Shown: positions 34,854-43,119 of the stretch, piece after piece
Numbering within the stretch: the stretch's first letter is position 1
Layout: each line of letters begins with the position of its first letter
NCBI RefSeq assembly: GCF_017872555.1
Contig: NZ_JAEDOX010000006.1
Span: 1 to 64,000, forward strand
Direction: 5' to 3'
Length of the DNA stretch: 64,000 nt
Source: Ruegeria sp. HKCCSA071
GTDB taxonomy: Bacteria; Pseudomonadota; Alphaproteobacteria; Rhodobacterales; Rhodobacteraceae
Program-made: the position numbers and the translations under genes
Notes under the pieces: generated by a model
Seen by the model: only the letters and a program-made list of their open reading frames with translations
Told to the model about the DNA's origin: nothing
Database searches by the model: none

Positions 34854-35687
34854 TCAGTCTCCGTACAGCGCTTCGGCGTGGAAAACGATGTGATCTTCCA
34901 TGAAGGTAGATACAAAGAAATATGAATGGTCGTACCCCGGCTGGAGGCGGATGGTTGCTTGCTGGCGACGCTCAGCGATGGCTTGGGCAAGCGCTTCGGG
35001 GCGCAGGAGGTCCATGAACTGATCATTGGTGCCCGTATCGATCAGGATGGGGCCGTCGAAACCGGTTTCTTTCATTAACAGGGAAGCATCGTGTTTGGCC
35101 CAAAGAGATTCATCATCCCCCAGATACGCGCCCAGCTGTTTGCGCCCCCAGTCAGCGCCCGTCGGGTTCGCGATGGGTGCGAAGGCCGAAACCGAGCGGT
35201 ACCGTCCCGGAAGGTTCATGGCCAACGTCAATGCACCATGCCCGCCCATGGAATGACCCGTGATGGCCTGACGTTCGCTATCGATGGCAAAGTTTTCGAA
35301 CAGCAGGGCGGGCAATTCGTCGGCAATGTAATCCCACATCCGAAAATGCGGTACCCAGGGCTCCTGCGCGGCGTTCACGTAGAACCCAGCGCCTTGACCC
35401 AAATCGTAGTCGTCGTGATCCGCAACACCTTCACCGCGTGGCGAAGTGTCGGGAAACACCACTGCAATTCCCTGTTCCGCAGCCCACGCCTGTGCGCCAG
35501 CTTTTGTCATCGCGTTTTCATGGGTGCAGGTCAGACCAGACAGATACCACAAGATCGGAACCGGGCCATCTTTCGCCTCCGCCGGAAGAAAAAGGCCAAA
35601 CGTCATGTCGCATTGGCATGCCGACGAGGCGTGGCGATACACACCTTGCACTCCGCCAAAACAAGCATTTTCCGAAAGGGTTTCCAT
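34854..35687 (-). CDS. fghA: S-formylglutathione hydrolase
   Basis: This 277-residue alpha/beta hydrolase releases formate from S-formylglutathione in formaldehyde detoxification. The nucleophile is in GHSMGGHGAL, the aspartate in LIDTGTNDQF and the histidine in GYDHSYFF. YLSGLTCTHENAMTKAGAQ is typical of the esterase D/FGH family. The glutathione-dependent formaldehyde dehydrogenase usually found next to it is not in the window. Confidence 0.95.
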   Translation of the reverse strand: METLSENACFGGVQGVYRHASSACQCDMTFGLFLPAEAKDGPVPILWYLSGLTCTHENAMTKAGAQAWAAEQGIAVVFPDTSPRGEGVADHDDYDLGQGAGFYVNAAQEPWVPHFRMWDYIADELPALLFENFAIDSERQAITGHSMGGHGALTLAMNLPGRYRSVSAFAPIANPTGADWGRKQLGAYLGDDESLWAKHDASLLMKETGFDGPILIDTGTNDQFMDLLRPEALAQAIAERRQQATIRLQPGYDHSYFFVSTFMEDHIVFHAEALYGD

Positions 35688-35766
35688 CAGGCATCGTCCT
35701 TATTCTAGAGTCGCAACATGGCTAACGATCCACGGACCCGGCGTAAAGTCCGAGTGCCTTTGGAGT

Positions 35767-35788
35767 GAGTATTTTTGAAAAGGTGAAG
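35767..35788 (-). repeat. Second copy of the CTTCAYCTTTTC..AAATACTC intergenic motif
   Basis: Read on the minus strand, CTTCACCTTTTC, two bases and AAATACTC begin 2-3 bases after the stop of the AEC transporter gene. This is the same placement as the copy after folC at 29160. No GC-rich hairpin follows here. Confidence 0.45.
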
Positions 35789-35789
35789 G

Positions 35790-36719
35790 TCAGGGGGTAC
35801 CTAGTGCCGCAATAACAAGTGGTATGGTGACAATGCTGACGAGCGTCGACAACAAAATAGCAGCCGAGGCACGCTGTGGGGCAATGCCGTAATGCGCGGC
35901 CAGCATATAGACATTTCCTGCTACGGGCAGAGCGGACGCCGCAATTGCAACGCTTGCCGGGAATGTTTCGATCGGGATCAGCCAGATTAGGGCGATTGCT
36001 ACGAAAAGCGGGTGGAGCACTAGTTTGCAGAAACTCAACCAGCCAGCGATTTGAATTCTTTCCGCGGATTTGCTTGCCAAGGAAGCACCGATGGCAAAAA
36101 GTGCTCCGGGGGTTGCGGCACCACCCAGAATGTCAAGAAAGCTGTTCAACGGATCGGGAACCGGGATTTGCAGGGATGACCAGACGAGCCCGGCAGAGAT
36201 CGAGACAATCATCGGGTTCTTGAGCAGACCCATTCCAATCAGTTTGAATGTGGCTGGGGTCAGCCTTCCGTCGCGCCCACCGTTGATCAGGATCACGATC
36301 AGAGACGAGAATACCACCAGATCTACGGTCAGGACCAGCATGACCGGGCCAATAGCGGCTTCGGTGAACAGCAGCGCGAGCATTGGCAGGCCAAGAAAGC
36401 CAACGTTCCCAATAGCAGCGCATTGTGCCTCAACCGCCGAAGTAGGCACGTCAAGGCCGCGTATCCACGCTATGCAAGTTGCTATGCCATAAACAGCAGC
36501 GGTGCCTATGAGATAACCGAAGATCAGTCTTGCGTTGAAAATCTCGGCAAAGGGCAGGGTCGCTGCAAATCGAAACAACATTGCCGACAGCGCGAAGAAG
36601 AAGACGAACTTGGTTAGATATGCGGTTGCTTCAGCTGTATAGAACCGTGTGCACCCAGCCCAAAAGCCAAGGCCGATGATTGCAAAAAAGGGAAGTGTAC
36701 GCAAAAAGATATCGGCCAT
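35790..36719 (-). CDS. AEC family (auxin efflux carrier-like) transporter
   Basis: This 309-residue protein has about ten hydrophobic helices, starting MADIFLRTLPFFAIIGLGFW at 36719; the frame opens 51 bases earlier without support. Family marks include GNVGFLGLPMLALLFTE and the C-terminal ALPVAGNVYMLAAHYG. Bacterial members move dicarboxylates or related acids. It is divergent from a TetR gene whose operator lies between them, so TetR control is possible. Confidence 0.88.
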   Translation of the reverse strand: MADIFLRTLPFFAIIGLGFWAGCTRFYTAEATAYLTKFVFFFALSAMLFRFAATLPFAEIFNARLIFGYLIGTAAVYGIATCIAWIRGLDVPTSAVEAQCAAIGNVGFLGLPMLALLFTEAAIGPVMLVLTVDLVVFSSLIVILINGGRDGRLTPATFKLIGMGLLKNPMIVSISAGLVWSSLQIPVPDPLNSFLDILGGAATPGALFAIGASLASKSAERIQIAGWLSFCKLVLHPLFVAIALIWLIPIETFPASVAIAASALPVAGNVYMLAAHYGIAPQRASAAILLSTLVSIVTIPLVIAALGTP

Positions 36720-36817
36720 GGGCCAAGTCCTAGCACGGTTTGAAGCCGTCGCAAGAGCCCTGGGCCACAATTAGAACATTGGCAGATATCAGCGGAATAC
36801 GAGAATCCTTGTACCTG

Positions 36818-36839
36818 AACCGAACGGTTTATAAACTGT
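36818..36839. promoter_or_regulatory. Overlapping palindromes upstream of tetR, candidate TetR operator
   Basis: AACCG-AA-CGGTT (36818-36829) overlaps ACGGTTTATAAACTGT (36824-36839, one mismatched pair). Outer arms TACCTGA (36812-36818) and TCAGGTA (36841-36847) surround them. ACCG-CGGT cores suit TetR/AcrR regulators. TATAAA inside could be a -10 box, so binding would block transcription. Confidence 0.5.
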
Positions 36840-36864
36840 ATCAGGTATCGCTTGAGGAGATGAC

Positions 36865-37482
36865 ATGACCCAGACCGCCACCATCCTGCGCACAGGCCGA
36901 AAGTTCGATCAGGTTTTGCGCGGGGCCCGAGAGGTTTTCATGGCGGATGGATTTGAGGGCGCAAGCGTGGATGATATTGCCCGCGCGGCTGGGGTGTCAA
37001 AAGCAACCTTGTACAGCTATTTCCCGGACAAGCGTCTTTTGTTCATGGAAGTTGCGCAAACAGAATGCTGCCTGATGGCTGAACGGGTCGTGGCGATGAT
37101 CGACGAGACCAAACCCGCCCGCGAAGTACTGATGATCGCGGCGACGCAGCTGACGGCGTTTCTGGTTTCAGATTTCGCGCAGCAAGTATTCCGGATTTGT
37201 GTTGCCGAACGGGACCGGTTTCCGGAACTCGGCCGCGCATTTTACGAGGCGGGGCCACAAAACGGCCAGCGTCAAATGGCGGAATATCTTGAAAAGGCCG
37301 TGGCCAAAGGTGAGTTGGCGGTTGAAGATGTTCATATCGCGGCCGAGCAGTTTTCCGAGCTTTGCAAGGTAAGGATCTGGACCCGCGCGGCCTTTGGAAT
37401 TCAGAATTCGTTCAGCAAAGAAGAAATCGCTGAAGTAGCGACACAAGCCGTTGATATGTTTCTTGCCCGTTATGGGGTCTGA
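36865..37482 (+). CDS. TetR/AcrR family transcriptional regulator
   Basis: This 205-residue protein has a clear N-terminal TetR helix-turn-helix (FMADGFEGASVDDIARAAGV then SKATLYSYFPDKRLLF) and a C-terminal all-helical ligand domain resembling the AcrR C-terminal class. TTGAGGAG lies 5 bases before the ATG. The palindromes just upstream suggest self-regulation, and the divergent AEC transporter is a second candidate target. The effector is unknown. Confidence 0.93.
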   Translation: MTQTATILRTGRKFDQVLRGAREVFMADGFEGASVDDIARAAGVSKATLYSYFPDKRLLFMEVAQTECCLMAERVVAMIDETKPAREVLMIAATQLTAFLVSDFAQQVFRICVAERDRFPELGRAFYEAGPQNGQRQMAEYLEKAVAKGELAVEDVHIAAEQFSELCKVRIWTRAAFGIQNSFSKEEIAEVATQAVDMFLARYGV

Positions 37483-37682
37483 TCCGATTAAGAAATGGCC
37501 CATGTCCGGATCAGGGACACAGACCATTGCTCACACACCAGAACACTCGATGCAGTTCAGCTTACAGCGATAAGTCTTTTCAAACTCTTTATTTGTCAAA
37601 CCGTCGGCGCGGCTTGGGACTCAACGTAGGCTGGAAAGAAAAGCAGATAAGCGTCCGAGTTTGTTGCCCAGTTTGGTGCGCT

Positions 37683-38045
37683 TTAGCTCGCTAGCAACAG
37701 GCCAAGCCAGAAAGAAAACCAGCACAGAGCAAGGCTGATCAGAATATTGCCTGCTGCCAAATACAATGTGCGTTCGCGGTGAAGTTCAAGCGATTGGTAG
37801 GCAAAGCTGGAGAAAGTCGTAAAACCGCCGCAAAACCCGAAAACAAGGCGTTTTTGGTCCTCGGGTATGTCTACAGGACCGCCCAGATACCCAACCCAGA
37901 TCCCCAGCAGCAGGCTACCCAACACATTTACGAGCAAGGTCGCTAGTGGAAAGTCGTGCCGAATCTTCAGCGCCAGCCAATGGCGCATCACGGCCCCCAG
38001 ACCTCCACCCAAAGCGAACATGGAATGAAGATACAATTCGTTCAT
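37683..38045 (-). CDS. crcB: Fluoride channel FluC/CrcB, second of a tandem pair
   Basis: This 120-residue, four-helix protein exports fluoride. Marks are GGGLGAVMRHW, LLVNVLGSLLLG and GFCGGFTTFSSFA (the conserved Phe/Thr/Ser fluoride track). The start at 38045 overlaps the stop of the upstream fluC by 4 bases (ATGA). Alphaproteobacterial channels are usually homodimers of one gene. Here two different subunits are produced together. Confidence 0.9.
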   Translation of the reverse strand: MNELYLHSMFALGGGLGAVMRHWLALKIRHDFPLATLLVNVLGSLLLGIWVGYLGGPVDIPEDQKRLVFGFCGGFTTFSSFAYQSLELHRERTLYLAAGNILISLALCWFSFWLGLLLAS

Positions 38046-38455
38046 GACGACAACGTTTTGGAATGAAAATGTCGACCAAGTCTTTCGCCAATCAGCGCGG
38101 CAGCAAGGCCAAATGAAACTTCCAGCCCGATTGCCAGGGACGTTACCCATAGGCCGCCATCGGCTATTCGTTCAAGATCAGCAACAAAAGATGAGAAGGT
38201 CGACAATCCACCGCAAAACCCGACAGCGCCAAGGTGCAGAACATGCGCGTGCACTTTATTGCGCACGGAATACAGCCAGCCCAGAACAAAACAGGCGACC
38301 ACGTTGATGCCGAAGGTCGAGGTGAGAAAGCTTAGGCCGGGGATCTCTAGTGCAAACGCCTCACGCAACAACGACCCAAGCGCACCGCCTGAGAAGACGG
38401 ACAGAAACATCACGCTTTTTCGGTCACGCCAGAGGTGGGATTGTGTGTTTGCCAA
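38042..38455 (-). CDS. crcB: Fluoride channel FluC/CrcB, first of a tandem pair
   Basis: This 137-residue homologue has the same motifs in variant form: SGGALGSLLREAF, FGINVVACFVLGWLY and GFCGGLSTFSSFV. An N-terminal polar extension (MANTQSHLWRDRKS) precedes the first helix; an internal Met at residue 16 could also start translation. A fluoride riboswitch was looked for in the 200 bases upstream and not recognised. It may form a heterodimer with the downstream subunit, as known for paired Fluc genes in Gram-positive bacteria. Confidence 0.88.
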   Translation of the reverse strand: MANTQSHLWRDRKSVMFLSVFSGGALGSLLREAFALEIPGLSFLTSTFGINVVACFVLGWLYSVRNKVHAHVLHLGAVGFCGGLSTFSSFVADLERIADGGLWVTSLAIGLEVSFGLAAALIGERLGRHFHSKTLSS

Positions 38456-38661
38456 GGATTGGCCCTTTGTCGTCCGTTAAGCGTGATTTATCCGCCGGTT
38501 GCACCGGGTTCAACAGTTGGTCCGTTCGTAACATGATTTCACGTTTGCGTCCCTCAGCAGACATTTTTTCGCAGACACTTGAAATAAAAATTCAATCTGT
38601 TTCACGTTGAGTTCTGACAGCATGGCTCATCGGCCCGATAGAAACACAAGGAGTTTGGAAC

Positions 38662-40242
38662 ATGATTGTCCGCAGAATTTTCTTTTTTCTGAGCTGTGTC
38701 TGTCTGCCCTTGGTTCTGATCCTTGGGTTCTTCTGGTCGCCTGCGCATTGGCTTCTGCTCATTTTGTTGCCGTATGCGATCATCGGTCTTTATGATGTTC
38801 TGACGACCAAACATAACGTCCTGAACAATTATCCGGTTCTTGGGCATTTCCGGTACATGCTGGAATTTGTAAGTCCGGAAATTCGCCAATATTTCGTGGA
38901 AACCAACGAAAGTGGACGGCCTTTCAACAGGATTGTCCGAGGGTTGGTTTACTCTCGGGCCAAGGGGCAGGTGGACACACAGGCGTTCGGCACGCAATAC
39001 GACATTACGGAAACCGGGTATCATCGTGCCAACCACTCACTAGCCCCCAAACATGTGGACAAGAGTGAAGAACGTGTAATGCTGGGCGGTCCACAATGTA
39101 CGCAACCATACAGCGCCTCACGCCTCAACGTGTCTGCCATGAGCTTTGGCGCGCTCAGCGCCAACGCCATCCGCGCGCTGAACGGAGGAGCCAAGGATGG
39201 GGGGTTCGCGCATAACACCGGAGAGGGTGGGCTGTCACCGCATCATCTGGCCGAAGGTGGTGACATCATCTGGCAGATCGGGACGGGTTATTTCGGGTGC
39301 CGGACCCCTGCTGGTGGATTTGACAAGGACAAGTTTGCCGAAAAGGCAGGCAAGGACGTGGTCAAGGCCATTGAGATCAAGTTATCACAAGGTGCAAAAC
39401 CTGCGCATGGCGGTGTTCTGCCTGCCGCCAAAGTCGATGCCGAGATTGCCGAGATACGGGGTGTGCCCGAACATCAGGATGTGATTTCTCCGCCTACCCA
39501 CAGCGCATTCGATGGGCCCACAGGTTTGATGCATTTTGTCCAGCACTTGCGAGAGATGTCCGGCGGCAAACCTGTCGGTTTCAAGCTGTGCATCGGCAAG
39601 CCGTCTGAGTTTATGGCGATCTGCAAAGCAATGCTTGAAACGGGTATTCTGCCGGATTTCATCACGATTGACGGGGCAGAAGGGGGCACGGGCGCAGCCC
39701 CGGTCGAATTTACCAACCGGTTGGGTATGCCCCTGAACGAAGCCTTGATCTTAGTCAGCAACTGTTTGCGCGGTGTCGGGGTGCGTGACAAGATCCGTAT
39801 CATCTGTTCCGGCAAAGTGGCGACCGGATATGACATGGTCGAGAAATTGGCGCTTGGCGCCGACATGTGCAACTCGGCGCGCGCGATGATGTTTGCGGTT
39901 GGTTGCATTCAGGCATTGCATTGCAACACAAACCGTTGTCCCTCAGGGGTGGCTACACAAGATCCCATCCGCGGGCGCGCTGTGAACGTGACGCAGAAAC
40001 GTCAACGTGTTCATCGCTATCACGATGCCACACTGGAAAGTTTCCGCGAGCTTTTGGGTGCCATGGGCAAGGAAAAAGCATCCGAGTTACATCCCCGTGA
40101 TATCCTGCGCCGAACTGCGGACGAGCATGAGCGTACCTATGCGGAGCTGTATACTTATCTTGAGGATGGTGCCTTTCTAAAGGACGACATTCCCGAAGAG
40201 TTTGCGGATGATTGGAAACGAGCTTCGGCCGCCCATTTCTGA
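38662..40242 (+). CDS. FMN-binding glutamate synthase-family protein (GltB-like domain), membrane-anchored
   Basis: This 526-residue protein begins with two hydrophobic helices (residues about 5-40), followed by a glutamate synthase central/FMN domain. AMSFGALSANAIRALNGGA, NTGEGGLSPHH, DGAEGGTGAAPVEF and the iron-sulfur-like HCNTNRCPSGVATQD mark the family. There is no glutaminase domain, so it is not a full glutamate synthase. Relatives include methylglutamate or N-methyl-amino-acid enzymes and uncharacterised oxidoreductases. It stands alone and its substrate is uncertain. Confidence 0.88.
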   Translation: MIVRRIFFFLSCVCLPLVLILGFFWSPAHWLLLILLPYAIIGLYDVLTTKHNVLNNYPVLGHFRYMLEFVSPEIRQYFVETNESGRPFNRIVRGLVYSRAKGQVDTQAFGTQYDITETGYHRANHSLAPKHVDKSEERVMLGGPQCTQPYSASRLNVSAMSFGALSANAIRALNGGAKDGGFAHNTGEGGLSPHHLAEGGDIIWQIGTGYFGCRTPAGGFDKDKFAEKAGKDVVKAIEIKLSQGAKPAHGGVLPAAKVDAEIAEIRGVPEHQDVISPPTHSAFDGPTGLMHFVQHLREMSGGKPVGFKLCIGKPSEFMAICKAMLETGILPDFITIDGAEGGTGAAPVEFTNRLGMPLNEALILVSNCLRGVGVRDKIRIICSGKVATGYDMVEKLALGADMCNSARAMMFAVGCIQALHCNTNRCPSGVATQDPIRGRAVNVTQKRQRVHRYHDATLESFRELLGAMGKEKASELHPRDILRRTADEHERTYAELYTYLEDGAFLKDDIPEEFADDWKRASAAHF

Positions 40243-40327
40243 TATACGCATTCGGTAGGGAAATGCTTGGCCATGCGAAAGCGTACGCGTAGTTGCTCGC
40301 TCATTTCCCCTTCGTACACAGCTTCTG

Positions 40328-40984
40328 CTACCTGGGAATAGATCGCGGATTGTTTGCTGCATGGGTATTGATCTTGCGAATACTCCATTCAACAGAATCT
40401 CGCATCGCGCGCCCTAAAGCCAGATCAAATGCGCTGATCAGGTCGGGTGTCTGATCGCTGGTCGCCACAACGTTTTCCTGAAACGAGCTGGATGCAATGA
40501 TTTTGTCTTCGTACTCGTCGATCACCTTGATATTCATGCGCACTTCAATACGAACTTTGGTTCCGTTCTCGGTGTCCGCGATCACAACCCCCTGAAACTC
40601 TCGAAGGTCGGGTACAATTATGTAATCGGCCCGCAGGCCTACGGTTGAGCGTCCAACGGCTGCAACTTTGCCCGAGTTCTCAAAGCTTTCGATCAAAAGG
40701 GTCTGAACGATCAAAGGTGCGCGATCCACCCAACGGGCGCGGGGCAGGTATTGCACCTGCAACGGAGTAGGTTGAATGGCAATCTGGTCCGTGTTCACTG
40801 CGGCGGTTGCCGACGGTTCCTGAACGACGATCTGCTTTTCAATCCTGGGCAGTGCCGAGGAAAACGTGCTTTTAGGTGTAAGCAGATACAAATCATTTGG
40901 TTTTGCCGCTTGTTGCAATGTGCCCAAACCAGCGCAGCCGCCAAACAAGACAACCATCAGCATTGCAAGTGCAGGCTTGATCAT
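40328..40984 (-). CDS. ABC-type transport auxiliary lipoprotein
   Basis: This 218-residue lipoprotein (signal with lipobox FGGC, Cys17) belongs to the ABC-transport auxiliary family. Typical segments are YLLTPKSTF, LPRARWVDRAPLIVQTLLIE and FQGVVIADTENGTKVRIEV. It works with MCE-type lipid transporters in the periplasm or outer membrane. Its ATG overlaps the MlaD-like stop by 4 bases and it is the last gene of the four-gene operon. Confidence 0.88.
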   Translation of the reverse strand: MIKPALAMLMVVLFGGCAGLGTLQQAAKPNDLYLLTPKSTFSSALPRIEKQIVVQEPSATAAVNTDQIAIQPTPLQVQYLPRARWVDRAPLIVQTLLIESFENSGKVAAVGRSTVGLRADYIIVPDLREFQGVVIADTENGTKVRIEVRMNIKVIDEYEDKIIASSSFQENVVATSDQTPDLISAFDLALGRAMRDSVEWSIRKINTHAANNPRSIPR

Positions 40985-42297
40985 TGACGAAACTCCGATG
41001 CTTGGGTGCCCAACAGGAAACGTGCCGGATCGCGTTGAACTTTGTCTACGAGGCGATCCAGACCGATAACTAGACGCTGGGATTCTTCGATGAAACGAAT
41101 AAATTGAGGCAACCCGACACGCAGGAAATCCGAAACTTGTCGGCGGTTGCTCTGAACAATGCCATCGATGGTTCCCAGTAGTTCGGACGCGGAATTTGAC
41201 GCGCTCAGGACGTCGTCCGAGATCTGGTCGATCTTTTCCGTGATGTCCGCGACGGTTTCGGTCACCTGATTGGCCGCCTTCCGGACATCTTCCGCAACAG
41301 GTGCCACGTCTTCCTCCATGACACGATTTGCAGAGTCAAAAGCGGATTCTGCCGAAGCCAGCGCCCCCTTGGCGGACTCCATCGTCGTAGTAATCGAACC
41401 AAGCGTCGTATTGGCGTTCATCACTGTTTCGTTCACAATTCCAAGGGTAACGCTGCCTTCATCAGACAAAACGGTCAATCGTTCAGCCAGTTGCGAGCCT
41501 CGCTCGATGAAAGGCTTCACGTCTTGCTGCAAAATACGGTCCGCCGTCTGAATGGTTGTATTAGCTTCATCCAGCGCTGTCTTGGCGGACTCGGATGCCG
41601 TTTTGACAGCTTCCAGTGTTTCAGAGCCGGTCTTGAGCGTTGTTTGAGCGGTTTCGATCAGAGGGTCCAGCCGCTTTGAAAACGCGCCAATATCCTTCGC
41701 AGCGCTGCCGATGTCATTTGCGACGGATTCAAAACTTGTCAGTGTCTTGTCCAGTTTACCTGTAGCCGAAGCAAGATTGTCCAGAATACCGCTCACAGCT
41801 TCCCGGTTTTTATCATCGACGACTTTGTTCAGGTTTTCCAAAAGCGTCACGGCTTCGTCCAGAACTTTTGGCGCGCCTTCGAACAGGGATTGAATTGTGC
41901 TGCGTTTGCTCTTGATAATGCTCTTTTGTGGCAATCGTTCAGCGTTAGCTGATCCGCCGGTCAGTTCAACATAGCCGACACCGGTTACGCCAAGGGACTG
42001 AAGCTGTGCGATTGTCTCATCGGTTATCGGAATGTCTGCGTCCACTTCGATCCGCACCCGAACCTTTGACGGATCATTTTCGTCCAGCTGCAAGGAAACA
42101 ACCTGCCCGACAGGTAAGCCGTTGAAGTTCACGCCGCCAGCTGCCGACAGACCTGCGACATTGTCAAATAGTACATCGTAATAAGCGTATTGGCGCGTGA
42201 TCTCAAACTTGGCGAGCCACAGGAAAAAGCCGAATGCGCCCAGCAACCCCGCGAGGGTAAACGCGCCAATGAGGATATAGTTCGCCCGGGTTTCCAT
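40981..42297 (-). CDS. MlaD/MCE-domain lipid-transport protein
   Basis: This 438-residue protein starts at METRANYILIGAFTLAGLLG (ATG 42297), with one anchor helix. An MCE domain (about 38-115, VLFDNVAGLSAAGGVNFNGL) and a long helical region (about 130-430) follow. The helical region is rich in Ala/Thr/Glu repeats and probably forms a tube or coiled coil bridging the periplasm. It should bind phospholipids between the inner membrane ABC complex and the envelope. The C-terminal 30 residues (RDPARFLLG) are typical of the long MlaD class. Confidence 0.9.
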   Translation of the reverse strand: METRANYILIGAFTLAGLLGAFGFFLWLAKFEITRQYAYYDVLFDNVAGLSAAGGVNFNGLPVGQVVSLQLDENDPSKVRVRIEVDADIPITDETIAQLQSLGVTGVGYVELTGGSANAERLPQKSIIKSKRSTIQSLFEGAPKVLDEAVTLLENLNKVVDDKNREAVSGILDNLASATGKLDKTLTSFESVANDIGSAAKDIGAFSKRLDPLIETAQTTLKTGSETLEAVKTASESAKTALDEANTTIQTADRILQQDVKPFIERGSQLAERLTVLSDEGSVTLGIVNETVMNANTTLGSITTTMESAKGALASAESAFDSANRVMEEDVAPVAEDVRKAANQVTETVADITEKIDQISDDVLSASNSASELLGTIDGIVQSNRRQVSDFLRVGLPQFIRFIEESQRLVIGLDRLVDKVQRDPARFLLGTQASEFRQ

Positions 42298-42302
42298 TGC
42301 CT

Positions 42303-43118
42303 TTACCTGTTTTGCCCCTTCTGCTGCGCCGCGCGGGCGCGGGGGCCTGTGAAGTATTCCTGTACCCAAGGATGGTCGACCTTGGTCATGTCCTCAATCG
42401 GACCTTCAACCAACACGCGCTTTTCCGCAAGCACTGCAACGCGGTCACAGATGGCGTAAAGGCTGTCCAGATCATGGGTGACCATAAAAACTGTCAACCC
42501 AAGTGCCTGCTGTAACTCGCCGATCAGTTCATCATATGCCGCTGCGCCGATAGGGTCCAATCCTGCGGTCGGTTCGTCCAGAAAAACGATCTCGGGGTCA
42601 AGGGCCAGCGCCCGGGCCAGCGCTGCGCGTTTGCGCATACCGCCCGATAATTCCGAGGGAAACTTACCGCAACTCAGCTGTGGCAGACCCACAAGGCTGA
42701 TCTTCAATGCACCCAGAGACTCCATCAGTTTTTCGCTGAGACCTGTGTGTTCCCGCAACGGAGCCATCACATTTTGGAGCACGGTCAGCGACGAAAACAG
42801 TGCCCCGTCCTGAAAGGCAACGCCCCAGTGGCGTTCGATTCTGCGACGATCATCTTCCGGACCATTCAGAACATCGACGCCCAGAACTTCGATTTCTCCG
42901 GCGGCGGGTTTGTTCAGCCCTACGATAGTTCTGAGTAACACGGATTTACCGGTGCCCGACCCGCCGACGATTCCCAGAACCTCTCCCCGCCAGACGTCAA
43001 GATTCAGGCCTTCATGAACCACTTGCGTACCGAACTGAGTTCGGAGCCCGCGCACACGAATGACCGCCTCGCGGTCTGTGGTCGCGGCCAACGATGCCTG
43101 TTGTGTGTCATTGTTCAT
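42303..43118 (-). CDS. MlaF-type ABC transporter ATP-binding protein
   Basis: This 271-residue ATPase has Walker A GGSGTGKSVLL, signature LSGGMRKRAALARAL and Walker B IVFLDEPTAGLDP, the Mla-type pattern with GGM in the signature. ATG 43118 overlaps the permease stop by the usual 1-4 base coupling; the frame continues upstream without a good start. It powers lipid transport with the permease upstream. Confidence 0.93.
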   Translation of the reverse strand: MNNDTQQASLAATTDREAVIRVRGLRTQFGTQVVHEGLNLDVWRGEVLGIVGGSGTGKSVLLRTIVGLNKPAAGEIEVLGVDVLNGPEDDRRRIERHWGVAFQDGALFSSLTVLQNVMAPLREHTGLSEKLMESLGALKISLVGLPQLSCGKFPSELSGGMRKRAALARALALDPEIVFLDEPTAGLDPIGAAAYDELIGELQQALGLTVFMVTHDLDSLYAICDRVAVLAEKRVLVEGPIEDMTKVDHPWVQEYFTGPRARAAQQKGQNR

Positions 43119-43119
43119 G

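Noticed and set aside
38456-38661. Possible fluoride riboswitch before the fluC pair
   Set aside because: The expected conserved elements of the crcB RNA motif were not found on the relevant strand.
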